From JBGMEA01 sp963674555 (GTDB lineage: Bacteria > Bacillota > Clostridia > Eubacteriales > Anaerofustaceae): a DNA stretch of 64,000 nt. Shown here one piece after another: positions 44,531 to 53,600 of the stretch. Where the stretch lies: the NCBI GenBank assembly GCA_963674555.1, contig OY771429.1:620001-684000 (forward strand), given 5' to 3'. The notes beneath the pieces are model-generated. The model was not told the DNA's origin and did no database searches. It saw only the letters and a list, made by a program, of their open reading frames with translations. Position numbers and translations under genes: made by a program. Positions within the stretch are counted from its first letter, which is position 1; each line of letters opens with the position of its first letter.

Positions 44531-45223
44531 ATGAGTAATGAAATCTTAAGAATGACTGATGTAAATAAAAGTTACATTATGGGTGGCGAAGAGCAGCAGG
44601 TATTGAATAATGTATGTCTCAGTATCGTTGAAGGGGAATTTATATCGATCTTAGGTCCTTCAGGTTCAGGCAAATCAACGTTAATGAATATTATCGGTTG
44701 CCTTGATGTTCCTACTTCCGGAAACTATATTTTATCCGGCAATGATGTTGCGCAATTAGATGAATATGCATTAGCGAAGATCAGGAATAAAGAGATCGGT
44801 TTTGTGTTCCAATCTTTTCAATTGCTTCCGAGACTTTCAGCGCTTGAAAACGTCGAGTTGCCGTTGATCTATGCAGGCACGCCGTCTTCGGAGCGTAAAG
44901 AAAAAGCAGAAGAAATATTGACCCGAATCGGACTGGGAGATAAATTAATGAATCTTCCTACACAGTTATCGGGAGGACAACAACAACGTGTTGCGATAGC
45001 GCGTAGCATCGTGACCGAACCGACGATTATCCTTGCGGACGAACCGACAGGCGCATTGGATCAAACGACAGGCACGCAGATCATGGAACTTTTTCAAGAG
45101 ATAAATGCCGAAGGCCGCACGATCGTAATGATCACACATGATCAAAATATCGCAAGCTACGCGAACAGGATCATCCATATAATCGACGGTAAATTATCGG
45201 AGGGAGACTTGGAACATGATTAA
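44531..45223 (+). CDS. ABC transporter ATP-binding protein (MacB/LolD type)
   Basis: A 230-residue ATPase. Walker A SILGPSGSGKSTLMNIIGCL, Q-loop FVFQSFQLLPRL, signature LSGGQQQRVAIARS, Walker B IILADEPTGALD and the H-loop MITHD are all intact. It powers the permease encoded next, with which it overlaps by 8 nt. Likely substrates are peptides or antibiotics, but this is inferred from the family only. Confidence 0.94.
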   Translation: MSNEILRMTDVNKSYIMGGEEQQVLNNVCLSIVEGEFISILGPSGSGKSTLMNIIGCLDVPTSGNYILSGNDVAQLDEYALAKIRNKEIGFVFQSFQLLPRLSALENVELPLIYAGTPSSERKEKAEEILTRIGLGDKLMNLPTQLSGGQQQRVAIARSIVTEPTIILADEPTGALDQTTGTQIMELFQEINAEGRTIVMITHDQNIASYANRIIHIIDGKLSEGDLEHD

Positions 45224-46388
45224 AGAAAGCATCAAAATGTCATGGAGCAACATCATTCACAATAAGATGCGTTCTTTCCTAACGATATTGGGGATCATTA
45301 TCGGTGTTGCGTCGATCATTGCATTGATTTCTATCATGCAAAGTGCTACATTTGAAATCACCGATCAGATCTCTGCATTGGGCGCAGACAGGATCACGAT
45401 CCAGATATCCGGAACAGCATTGAAATCAGGTCTCAGCGAGAACGATTTGGAGAATTTATCGGAGATAGAAAACATCAGTAATATTTCACCGACCATCCAA
45501 ACGATGACATCTGTTTCTTCCAGCCAAGATGTAAAAACAAACGTTTCGATACAAGGCAAAAATCAAAACTATTTCAAAGCTGACGATGAATTGGTTGCGG
45601 ATGGAAGAGCTTTGAATATTCTTGATGTCGAGAATTCAACATATGTCGCCCTTATTGGGAATAATATAAAAGAAGAATTGTATATCGGTACAAACCCGAT
45701 CGGAGAGAAGATCATTATTAACGGTCATACCTTTACGATCGTAGGGGTTTTAAAAGACAGCGGACAATTCTCATTTCAATCGATCAATGACAATGTTGTC
45801 ATCCCGTATACCACAGCAATGAAAGTTTTGGGAGTCCATTCAATAAGCAATGTCGATGTATATATGTCGGACAGTTCACAATCTGAACAGATCGTTGGAG
45901 ATATCAATCTTGTTTTGAATCAAGCATTCAATTATAAAGAAGATTCTTTTTCGATCTTCAATATGCAGGATATGCTAAATGCTCTCACTGAAGTAACGGA
46001 TCTAATGGCATTATTGCTTGCCGGTATCGCGTCGATCTCATTGATCGTCGGCGGGATCGGTATCATGAATATGATGTTGGTATCCGTAACCGAGAGAACG
46101 ACCGAGATCGGATTGAGAAAAGCCTTAGGCGCAGTACCTTCAAGGATACAACTGCAATTCATCATCGAATCGATATTCTTATCATTGTTTGGGGGATTTT
46201 TCGGTCTGGTAATGGGTGCGGCGATCTCATTCGTTGTCGCTGCCGTGATCGATATTCAATTTATACTGTCCGCATCTACAGTATTTCTTGCGGTCGGATT
46301 CTCAGCGGGGATCGGGATCATATTCGGATTTATGCCTGCACGTAAAGCCAGCAAACTAAATCCGATCGATGCATTAAGACATATTTAA
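45216..46388 (+). CDS. MacB-like ABC transporter permease (FtsX domain)
   Basis: A 390-residue permease. One N-terminal transmembrane helix (FLTILGIIIGVASIIALISI) is followed by a ~220-residue extracytoplasmic MacB periplasmic core domain. Three C-terminal helices (about 270-385) follow with the FtsX signature NMMLVSVTERTTEIGLRKALGA. Together with the two preceding genes it forms a tripartite-type exporter without an outer-membrane channel, as expected for a monoderm. Confidence 0.94.
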   Translation: MIKESIKMSWSNIIHNKMRSFLTILGIIIGVASIIALISIMQSATFEITDQISALGADRITIQISGTALKSGLSENDLENLSEIENISNISPTIQTMTSVSSSQDVKTNVSIQGKNQNYFKADDELVADGRALNILDVENSTYVALIGNNIKEELYIGTNPIGEKIIINGHTFTIVGVLKDSGQFSFQSINDNVVIPYTTAMKVLGVHSISNVDVYMSDSSQSEQIVGDINLVLNQAFNYKEDSFSIFNMQDMLNALTEVTDLMALLLAGIASISLIVGGIGIMNMMLVSVTERTTEIGLRKALGAVPSRIQLQFIIESIFLSLFGGFFGLVMGAAISFVVAAVIDIQFILSASTVFLAVGFSAGIGIIFGFMPARKASKLNPIDALRHI

Positions 46389-46403
46389 ATTCAAATAAAT
46401 AAA

Positions 46404-46431
46404 AAAAGGACTGCTTTATTGCAGTCCTTTT
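46404..46431. terminator. Bidirectional terminator after the efflux operon
   Basis: An 11-bp stem (46404-46414 with 46421-46431) with A/T tails. The stop codon of the convergent aminotransferase lies inside it. Confidence 0.88.
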
Positions 46432-47618
46432 ACTTTTCTGTATTCATGTAAACCTTGATCCAATATATTCATTGCTCTTGCCAATTCTCCTTCGTCTATA
46501 CCGCAATAACTGATCCTGACCTCATTCATGCCCATTCCCTCTGTCGCGTAAGCTTCTTTCGCCGGACACAACATGATCGTTTCTCCGTCGATATCAAAAT
46601 CAGTAAGGAGCCATCCGGTGAAATCGTCGGCGTCTTCGATCGGAAGTTTCATTATAAAATAGAAGGCACCTTGCGGACATTGGCAACTTACATCATCCAT
46701 TTGGTTGATATGATCCATACAGACATCACGTCGGTCCTTATAAGCATCGACTGCTTCAAAGATACAAGATTGATCGCTGTTCAATAAGGCAGCTGCACCG
46801 ACTTGCTCTATATACGGTGCACATAATCTCGATTGACATAATTTTAAACCTTGTGCTATGAATTCTTTATTTTTGGAAGCCAAACAACCGATACGAACAC
46901 CGCATGCACTAAAGCGCTTTGAGATACTATCGATAATGACCAATTGCTGTAGTATTTCAGGATATTCCGTAAAGCTTATAAATTCCGTATCATCGTAGAT
47001 GAATTCTCTGTATACTTCATCCGCGATAATGAATAGATCATTATCCAACGCCGTTTTAATGACATTCTCGATTTCTTCACGTGTGCAAACCAATCCGGTT
47101 GGGTTATTGGGGTTTGTCACCAAGATCGCTCTTGTTTTTTCGGTTACTTGATCATTCATTTCCTTCTGAGAAGGTAATCTGAAATTTTCTTCGGGTTTCG
47201 TAACGATCGGCTTTAAATTCACGCCTACCATTTTAGCGATCGTATTGTAATTCGTATAGTAAGGCTCAAAAACCAAAACCTCATCACCATGATCGCACAA
47301 ACTGGAAAATGTAAATGAAAGCGCTTCGCTCCCGCCGTTTGTGATCAATATATCTTCCTTTTCGAAAGGGATATTGTTTCTTTCATAATAGTCTGCGAAA
47401 GCTTCCAGAAGCTCGTCGATCCCTTTAGAAGGCGTATAAGGAACTACTGTCGGTCCAACACTTGCGATCGCGTCAAAAAAAGCATCCGGTGTCTGGATAT
47501 CAGGTTGTCCGATATTTAATGGAATAACTCTTTTGCCGGCTTTTATTGCTTGTTCGCTGTGGGATGTAAATTTTCTGATTGGGGATTCATTGATTGCTAA
47601 TACTCTTTTTGAAAACAT
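46416..47618 (-). CDS. PLP-dependent class I/II aminotransferase
   Basis: A 400-residue fold-type I aminotransferase. LNIGQPDIQTPDAFF, TNGGSEALSFTFSSLC, VTNPNNPTGLVCTREE and ADEVYREFIYD are as in aspartate/aromatic enzymes. The PLP lysine is in IDSISKRFSACGVRIGC. I chose the ATG at 47618, with GGAG 7 nt upstream, over a start at 47645. Substrate (aspartate, aromatic or branched-chain) cannot be decided. Confidence 0.9.
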   Translation of the reverse strand: MFSKRVLAINESPIRKFTSHSEQAIKAGKRVIPLNIGQPDIQTPDAFFDAIASVGPTVVPYTPSKGIDELLEAFADYYERNNIPFEKEDILITNGGSEALSFTFSSLCDHGDEVLVFEPYYTNYNTIAKMVGVNLKPIVTKPEENFRLPSQKEMNDQVTEKTRAILVTNPNNPTGLVCTREEIENVIKTALDNDLFIIADEVYREFIYDDTEFISFTEYPEILQQLVIIDSISKRFSACGVRIGCLASKNKEFIAQGLKLCQSRLCAPYIEQVGAAALLNSDQSCIFEAVDAYKDRRDVCMDHINQMDDVSCQCPQGAFYFIMKLPIEDADDFTGWLLTDFDIDGETIMLCPAKEAYATEGMGMNEVRISYCGIDEGELARAMNILDQGLHEYRKVKGLQ

Positions 47619-47824
47619 TTTTTTACTCCGAATAATATATGCCAATGAATTGTAACATTATATCGATTATTTTTCAATAGATTTTAGGAATATTATTAAT
47701 TATTTATTGATTATATCCTAATAATCTATACCATTTGATTATACTATGTTAATTATTTAAGCACTATCCGAAATTATGTCTTATAAAATAAATCATGCTA
47801 AAAGATTGGTAGGATTTAATTTTT

Positions 47825-47833
47825 TGGTATAAT
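47825..47833 (+). promoter_or_regulatory. Extended -10 promoter of mltG-trmR
   Basis: TGGTATAAT; the start of transcription should be near 47840, which favours the mltG start at 47863. Confidence 0.65.
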
Positions 47834-47862
47834 AGTCATGGAATCAAATGAAAGGTTCAAAA

Positions 47863-48933
47863 ATGAGAATTAAAAAGAGATCTAAGAAAAAATCAAAAAA
47901 ACAAAACAGAAAATTCGTAAAGATCGCATTGATCATATTACTCATCGTTGCCGTTGGTTTTGTGTTGACATCTTACATATTAGGACCTGTCGAAAACACA
48001 GATCAAGCTGTTGTTGTTGAGGTGCCTTCGGGATCTTCACTCGATGATATTGCAAATTTATTAGAAGAAAATAACTTGGTGCGAAGCGCCACTGTCTATA
48101 AGATATATGTCAAGGTTCAAAATAAACAGGGCGAACTAAAAGCCGGTAAATATACTTTTAACACAAGTATGAGCAGCAAAGAATTGACAGATGAACTTAT
48201 CGAAGGACAACCGCAGGCTACGGTGACCATAACGATCAAAGAAGGATTGGATCTTAACCGTGTTGGCGATTATCTGGAAGAAACCGGTTTATTCACTAAA
48301 GATGAATTTTTAGCTGAGATTGAAAATAATTTCGATTATTATCAACAACAATATGCCTTCTTAAATTCTGTACCTGATGACAGACAATATAAATTAGAAG
48401 GTTATTTGTTCGGTGATACATATGAAGTTTACGCGGACGCAACTCCGCAAGACGTCATAACCAAAATGCTGGATAAATTTGATTCGATATTCCTTGATGA
48501 ATACTACGACCGAGCGGAAGAACTTGACATGACGATCGATGAGATCGTAACAATGGCGTCTGTAGTAGAACGAGAAGGGATCTTGGATGAAGAGTTGCCC
48601 ATCATAGCGGGTGTCTTTTATAACAGACTTGAAGATGGTATGCTTTTACAATCATGTGCAACACTGCAATATATCTTCCAAGATTATCAATTTACGTTTA
48701 CGAGCCAACAAACCGCTATCGATGATCCTTATAACACCTACGTGTATGCAGGCTTACCGATAGGTCCGATATCGAATTTCAGAGAGAGCGCGCTGTTAGC
48801 TGCGCTTTATCCGGACGAGAATGATTATTATTATTTCTGTTCCAAAAATGACGGGACAGGTTCAAGCGCGTTTGCTGAAACATTAAGCGAACATCAAAAC
48901 AATATTAATAAATACAGTGAAAATTGGGATTAA
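47863..48933 (+). CDS. mltG: Endolytic murein transglycosylase MltG
   Basis: A 356-residue YceG/MltG protein that cleaves nascent peptidoglycan. A very basic N-terminus precedes one transmembrane helix (residues ~20-42), then a LysM-like domain (VVEVPSGSSLDDIANLLEEN) and the YceG domain. The catalytic glutamate is in TMASVVEREG, and YAGLPIGPISNFRESAL is conserved. The usual EGYLFPDTY is EGYLFGDTY here. I prefer the ATG at 47863 (AAAGG 7 nt upstream) to the one at 47848. Confidence 0.92.
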   Translation: MRIKKRSKKKSKKQNRKFVKIALIILLIVAVGFVLTSYILGPVENTDQAVVVEVPSGSSLDDIANLLEENNLVRSATVYKIYVKVQNKQGELKAGKYTFNTSMSSKELTDELIEGQPQATVTITIKEGLDLNRVGDYLEETGLFTKDEFLAEIENNFDYYQQQYAFLNSVPDDRQYKLEGYLFGDTYEVYADATPQDVITKMLDKFDSIFLDEYYDRAEELDMTIDEIVTMASVVEREGILDEELPIIAGVFYNRLEDGMLLQSCATLQYIFQDYQFTFTSQQTAIDDPYNTYVYAGLPIGPISNFRESALLAALYPDENDYYYFCSKNDGTGSSAFAETLSEHQNNINKYSENWD

Positions 48934-48935
48934 CC

Positions 48936-49565
48936 GTGGAAGGGATCACACAAAAATATATCCGTGATTTAATATCACTGGATCCGGAACTTTCCAAATT
49001 TAAATCTGACTTAGCTGATTTATCTGTGCCTGTGATCACTGACGAAGTCTTGCAATTGATCCGTTTGTTTATTCGATCGAATCAGGTCCGATCTATTTTA
49101 GAAATTGGGACAGCTGCTGGAGCATCCGCTATTTTCTTTGCATCATTTATGGGCACAAGCGGACATATCACCACGATCGAACGCGACGATAGATATTTCA
49201 TTCAAGCGACAGATAATATCAAAAGAATGCAGTTAGAAGATCGAATCAAGATCATCCATGATGAAGCGGGAAATGCTTTAGAGGAACTTGAAGGAACGTT
49301 TGATATGATTTTTCTCGACGGTGCAAAAGCGCACTATATCCATATGTTGGATGATTGTATTCGCTTACTTAAGAAAAATGGTCTATTGATCGCTGATAAT
49401 GTTTTATTCAGAGGAATGGTCTCAGGCGAAAAACCTTTGATCAGACGTAAAATCACGATCGTAAAGAGAATGCGATCGTTTTTGGACACCATAAATTCGG
49501 ATAGCAATTTACTTACAACTGTATTACCCATCGGCGATGGAGTAAGCATATCAGTTAAAAAATAG
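48936..49565 (+). CDS. trmR: tRNA 5-hydroxyuridine methyltransferase TrmR-like O-methyltransferase
   Basis: A 209-residue class I methyltransferase of the O-methyltransferase 3 family. ILEIGTAAGASAIFFA is the SAM site, and FDMIFLDGAKAHYIHMLDDC plus LLIADNVLFRGMVSGE carry the metal-binding acidic residues. B. subtilis TrmR (YrrM) methylates ho5U34 in tRNA and also lies next to mltG. The start is GTG at 48936 with GGGA 6 nt upstream; TTG at 48924 would overlap mltG. trhP genes, which often follow, are absent. Confidence 0.85.
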   Translation: MEGITQKYIRDLISLDPELSKFKSDLADLSVPVITDEVLQLIRLFIRSNQVRSILEIGTAAGASAIFFASFMGTSGHITTIERDDRYFIQATDNIKRMQLEDRIKIIHDEAGNALEELEGTFDMIFLDGAKAHYIHMLDDCIRLLKKNGLLIADNVLFRGMVSGEKPLIRRKITIVKRMRSFLDTINSDSNLLTTVLPIGDGVSISVKK

Positions 49566-49607
49566 ATTTTGAATATAAAAATTAAATATTAAAATATCTA
49601 ATGAAGC

Positions 49608-49637
49608 TTGGAAGCATTAAAGTGTGAATGATATACT
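49608..49637 (+). promoter_or_regulatory. Promoter of the HPr-like gene
   Basis: TTGGAA (49608-49613), 18 nt, TATACT (49632-49637). AGGAGG (49671-49676) gives a strong ribosome site. Confidence 0.6.
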
Positions 49638-49687
49638 ATACATGTTGAAAAATTTATGTTCCGGCATAATAGGAGGTATCAGACAGT

Positions 49688-49942
49688 ATGTACACAAAAC
49701 ATACCAAGCTTAAAAACCCAGGCAGTCTTCATGCTCGATCGGCTTCAAAATTCGTTCAAACAGCAATCAAATATCAATCCGAAATATACATCATCCATGA
49801 AGATGAACAGATCAATGCCAAATCGATATTAGGTTTGTTATCATCTGTGTTTACACCGGGAGCTCGCATAGCCCTACAAGCAGAAGGTCCGGATGAAAAA
49901 GATGCAGTCACAGCATTATGCTACATTATAGAAAAAGAATAA
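49688..49942 (+). CDS. HPr family phosphocarrier protein
   Basis: An 84-residue HPr. The phospho-accepting histidine is H15 in GSLHARSASKFVQ and the regulatory serine is S46 in NAKSILGLLS. The highly conserved proline 18 of the active-site loop is serine here (HARS instead of HARP), so kinetics may differ or it may be a regulatory paralogue (Crh lacks H15, so it is not Crh). No PTS genes are near. Confidence 0.88.
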   Translation: MYTKHTKLKNPGSLHARSASKFVQTAIKYQSEIYIIHEDEQINAKSILGLLSSVFTPGARIALQAEGPDEKDAVTALCYIIEKE

Positions 49943-49959
49943 TTATTTTTTAGATTTAA

Positions 49960-49988
49960 AAAAAGTTGCGATAATATCGCAACTTTTT
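49960..49988. terminator. Bidirectional terminator between HPr and the dehydrogenase operon
   Basis: A 13-bp stem (49960-49972 with 49976-49988) with a 3-nt loop, A/T rich on both ends. Confidence 0.88.
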
Positions 49989-49989
49989 C

Positions 49990-51654
49990 TTAATTTAATC
50001 CACCACAAGCATCCATAAAGGCTTCCGAGAAAGTAGGATGCGCAAATACAGTATTGGCTATATCACTGCTGCAAAGTTCGGAAGTCATCGCAATCGCTGC
50101 TTGAGCGATAATATCGGTCGCGTTCGCACCGATGATATGTACACCGAGTATTTCATCCCAACGACTGTCGGCTATCACTTTTACCAAGCCTTGTGATTCT
50201 CCCTCAGCCAATGCCTTCCCAATAGACGCAAAACGTGTCTTGCTTACTTTAACAGGTATTTTTTTTGCACGCGCTTCTTCTTCGGTCATGCCGATCCATG
50301 CTGCTTCGGGATATGAGAATAAACAGGTAGGTACAGTAGCGTAATCTATTTTTGTTTTCTGTCCAAAGAGATTTTCGGCTACCACAACTCCTTCTCTTAT
50401 AGCTTTATGTGCGGTAAACATCTTGCCCGTACAATCACCTATCGCAAAAACATCAGGGATTGCAGTTTTCATCTGATCATCGACTTTTATAAATCTACTT
50501 GAAATATCGACTAATTCAGTATAAGATTCCGGTATGACTGCCTCTCGCTCATTAGCGACAACAATCATTTCAGTCACCAATTCTTTTCCGTCAGATAACT
50601 TTACAGCTTCATTATTAATATCCGAGATCGACTCCTCGAGATGAATATCGATACCGCTGCTTTTCAATGTCCTGAATAATATCCTTGAAATATCTTTATC
50701 TGCTTTCGGTAATATTCTGGTATTCTGATCGATCAAATCTACATGCACGCCGTATTCATTAAAGACATAAGCCATCTCAATGCCAATCACTCCGGCACCG
50801 TATATAACAACTGAATTTGGTAAAGTACCAAGATTTAATACTTCTTCACTGTTCAAAATAGACAAAGTATCTTCGTTTGTAAAACCATTGTCTTTCGGAC
50901 GGCTGCCTGTTGCAATTACGATAAATCTGCCTGAGATACTTTGTTGCCCAACACGAACTGTATTTGAAGCAATTATCTCGCCTTCTCCATGTAAGAATTT
51001 GATGCTATTCTGCTTCAATAAAACATCTATCCCTCTACGCATTGTTTTTACCACATCATTTTTACGCTCAATTACTTTTGACCAATCCGCATGAAAATTT
51101 TCAATGGTTATGCCCATCTCTTTAGCATTTTTTATCGTTTGTAAAACTTGAGCATTTTTTATAAAGGCCTTTGTCGGGATGCATCCCCTATTTAAACAAA
51201 CACCGCCTATCTCATCTTTTTCTATAATCAAAGCTTTCTTACCGAGTTGCGCTGCTTTTATAGCGCATGTATATCCTCCCGGACCTCCTCCGATAACGAT
51301 CAGATCGTAATCATAAATAACTCGGTCACTCTTCTCTTGTTCCTCATCAGTTGATAATAATTGCTCGTCGGAAACAAATGATTTTGCTTCTTCTTCAGTA
51401 GGCGGATCTTCGCCCGGTTTTCCGACATACATGATCGGTTTATATACTTCAACTTCATCTTCAAGTTCATAATATATCTTTAAAACCGTCCCTTCAACAC
51501 TCGTATTATCGATTTGAATGCTGACTTTACCTGTTTCAACTTCAACGATATAATCGCCTTTTCGGATCATGTCCCCTTCTTGGACAAGCCACTCAACGAT
51601 CATACCTTTTTCCATAGACATATCTAATTTAGGCATCAGTATATACTGTCCCAT
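49990..51654 (-). CDS. lpdA: Dihydrolipoyl dehydrogenase (E3) with N-terminal lipoyl domain
   Basis: A 554-residue fusion. Residues 1-78 form a lipoyl domain with the lipoylation lysine K43 in VEVETGKVSIQ. An acidic linker (~80-112) follows. The FAD-NAD oxidoreductase has IVIGGGPGGYTCAIKAAQLG, the redox disulfide GGVCLNRGCIPTK, a second fold (VIYGAGVIGIEMA) and a C-terminal interface with HPTFSEAFMD. Lipoyl-E3 fusions occur in clostridial acetoin and pyruvate dehydrogenases. It may carry the only lipoyl arm of the complex, because the E2 has none. Confidence 0.93.
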   Translation of the reverse strand: MGQYILMPKLDMSMEKGMIVEWLVQEGDMIRKGDYIVEVETGKVSIQIDNTSVEGTVLKIYYELEDEVEVYKPIMYVGKPGEDPPTEEEAKSFVSDEQLLSTDEEQEKSDRVIYDYDLIVIGGGPGGYTCAIKAAQLGKKALIIEKDEIGGVCLNRGCIPTKAFIKNAQVLQTIKNAKEMGITIENFHADWSKVIERKNDVVKTMRRGIDVLLKQNSIKFLHGEGEIIASNTVRVGQQSISGRFIVIATGSRPKDNGFTNEDTLSILNSEEVLNLGTLPNSVVIYGAGVIGIEMAYVFNEYGVHVDLIDQNTRILPKADKDISRILFRTLKSSGIDIHLEESISDINNEAVKLSDGKELVTEMIVVANEREAVIPESYTELVDISSRFIKVDDQMKTAIPDVFAIGDCTGKMFTAHKAIREGVVVAENLFGQKTKIDYATVPTCLFSYPEAAWIGMTEEEARAKKIPVKVSKTRFASIGKALAEGESQGLVKVIADSRWDEILGVHIIGANATDIIAQAAIAMTSELCSSDIANTVFAHPTFSEAFMDACGGLN

Positions 51655-51672
51655 AATTTACCTCATATTGTT

Positions 51673-52608
51673 TTAACGAATGTATTCAGTCGGATGGTTG
51701 ATGATCTCATCCAAGACAACAAAGAAATCGTCTCCGTCTTTACCGTCGAGTATTAGATGATCCAATGTTAAGCTGAAATAGGTCACATCTTTTTCGATCA
51801 ATTTTCCGTCCGACAAAGTCAATTTTTTCTCGGTTTTACCGACACCTAAAATCGCGCTTTGCGGATAGTTGATGATCGGTGTAAAATACGTCACAAAGGA
51901 ATTGCCTAAATTTGACAATGTAAATGTGCCTCCGTCAAGTTCCCCCGGAAGCAAAGTATTTGCTTTGGTACGGTAAATAAAATCTGTTCGGGAATCGATG
52001 ATTTCAGATAGGTCCATCATATTCGCTCCCTTTATTACAGGAGCGACAACACCTTCGCCGCTTGCAATAGCAAGGGCGATATTTACGTAATTATAGACAT
52101 GGAGCCTATCCCCTCGCAATGAGGCATTCAACTTCTTCACTTTTAAAAGTGTTTTTGCCAATACAGCGATCATGATATCCGTGAATGATAAATTCTTTGA
52201 AAAAGTTTGCATGATGTCCGCTTTTTTTTGACGATAAAATTCCATCAAAATCGTTGTGTCAATTTGCGCAAACAAAGTGAACTGTGCTGAATTATTGATG
52301 CTTTGTAGTATATTATTCGCTATCGTCTTTCTTCTTTGCGTTAAAGGTTTGATTTCAGCTAGATTGGTATAACGTAAAATATCTTCTTTCTTTATTGTTT
52401 GATCGCTTGTTTTTACATCAGCAAGATCGATTTGATAATATTCCGCCATTTTTTTTGCAACACTGGTGATCTTTTTACCTGAATCAATATCAAGCAAATC
52501 GCACATGCGAATACTGCCATAAGCGCCGCTGCCGGATATCCCATCTATCAAAATGTGATTCTCTTCAGCGTATTTTTTTGCTTTCGGTGAAATAGGTATC
52601 TTACCCAT
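51673..52608 (-). CDS. 2-oxoacid dehydrogenase E2 acyltransferase lacking a lipoyl domain
   Basis: A 311-residue E2. It starts at once with a peripheral-subunit-binding domain (ISPKAKKYAEENHILIDGIS, residues ~5-40). A second, degenerate one follows (AKKMAEYYQIDLADVKTSDQ, ~50-80), then the catalytic domain. The active-site motif is LDHLILDGKDGDDFF, retaining the catalytic histidine and aspartate of DHxxxDG. No lipoyl domain is encoded upstream: the E1-beta stop is only 14 nt away. The E3 gene, 18 nt downstream, supplies a lipoyl domain. Confidence 0.9.
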   Translation of the reverse strand: MGKIPISPKAKKYAEENHILIDGISGSGAYGSIRMCDLLDIDSGKKITSVAKKMAEYYQIDLADVKTSDQTIKKEDILRYTNLAEIKPLTQRRKTIANNILQSINNSAQFTLFAQIDTTILMEFYRQKKADIMQTFSKNLSFTDIMIAVLAKTLLKVKKLNASLRGDRLHVYNYVNIALAIASGEGVVAPVIKGANMMDLSEIIDSRTDFIYRTKANTLLPGELDGGTFTLSNLGNSFVTYFTPIINYPQSAILGVGKTEKKLTLSDGKLIEKDVTYFSLTLDHLILDGKDGDDFFVVLDEIINHPTEYIR

Positions 52609-52622
52609 CGAACTCTCCGTTT

Positions 52623-53600
52623 TTATGATAATATCTCTTTAACTGCGGTAACAACTTTATTTACCGTAGGCACGATCTCTTTTTCGAGATCAGGATTATA
52701 TGGAACCGGTGTTTCTTCTCCGCCTAATCTTTTGACCGGTGCGTCTAAAAAATAAAATGCTTCGCTTTCATTGATCTGAGCAGCGATCTCTCCGCCGAAT
52801 CCTCCGAATTGAGGAGCCTCATAAACGATCAAAACATTTGATGTTTTTTTAACGGACTGAACGATCGTATCGATATCCAACGGTCTTAATGTCCTTAAAT
52901 CAACTATTTCCGCATATATATTTTCTTTTTCCAATTCCAAAGAAGCTTGAAGACATACTTCGACCATTCGCGAATAAGTGATGATCGTAATATCCTTGCC
53001 TTCTTTTTTAACATCAGCTTTACCGATCGGTAAAATATACTCCTCTTCAGGCACTTCTCCCTCAGTCCTGTACAGTAATTTATTCTCGAAAAACATCACA
53101 GGTGAATCATCTCTTATCGCTGCTTTGAGCAAACCCTTTGCATCATAAGGAGTAGAAGGCATGATCACTTTCAAACCGGGTGTGTTTAGGTAAAGACTTT
53201 CGAGAGACTGAGAATGTTGTGCAGCCGCACCTGTCCCTGACCCGAACGGTGTACGTAGGACCATAGGAACGGTAGCTTGTTTTCCTGTCATAAAATGATA
53301 CTTTGCCGCATGATTAATAATGGGATCTACGGTCAATGAAACAAAATCTCCGAACATGATCTCTACGATCGGTCGCAATCCCAGTAGCGCCGAACCTACT
53401 GCGGCTCCCGTGAATGCAGTTTCACTGATAGGCGTTTCAACGACACGATCTTCACCGAATTCTTCGATCATACCACGTGAAACGCCAAAGCATCCGCCGT
53501 ACAAGCCGATATCTTCGCCTAGCAAATAAACATTTTCATCGCGATGCATCTCTTCACGCATCGCATCACGCAAGGCTTGCGCGTAAGATATCATCGTCAT
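52623..53600 (-). CDS. 2-oxoacid/acetoin dehydrogenase E1 component, beta subunit
   Basis: A 325-residue transketolase-like E1 beta. LGEDIGLYGGCFGVSRGM, PISETAFTGAAVGSALLGLR, AAQHSQSLESLYLNTPGLKV and YEAPQFGGFGGEIAA are conserved. The AAQHSQSLE and VIMPSTPYDAKGLL segments fit acetoin dehydrogenase AcoB and pyruvate dehydrogenase PdhB alike. The ATG at 53600 overlaps the E1-alpha stop (ATGA) and has GGAGG 9 nt upstream; the longer frame is discarded. Confidence 0.92.
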   Translation of the reverse strand: MTMISYAQALRDAMREEMHRDENVYLLGEDIGLYGGCFGVSRGMIEEFGEDRVVETPISETAFTGAAVGSALLGLRPIVEIMFGDFVSLTVDPIINHAAKYHFMTGKQATVPMVLRTPFGSGTGAAAQHSQSLESLYLNTPGLKVIMPSTPYDAKGLLKAAIRDDSPVMFFENKLLYRTEGEVPEEEYILPIGKADVKKEGKDITIITYSRMVEVCLQASLELEKENIYAEIVDLRTLRPLDIDTIVQSVKKTSNVLIVYEAPQFGGFGGEIAAQINESEAFYFLDAPVKRLGGEETPVPYNPDLEKEIVPTVNKVVTAVKEILS

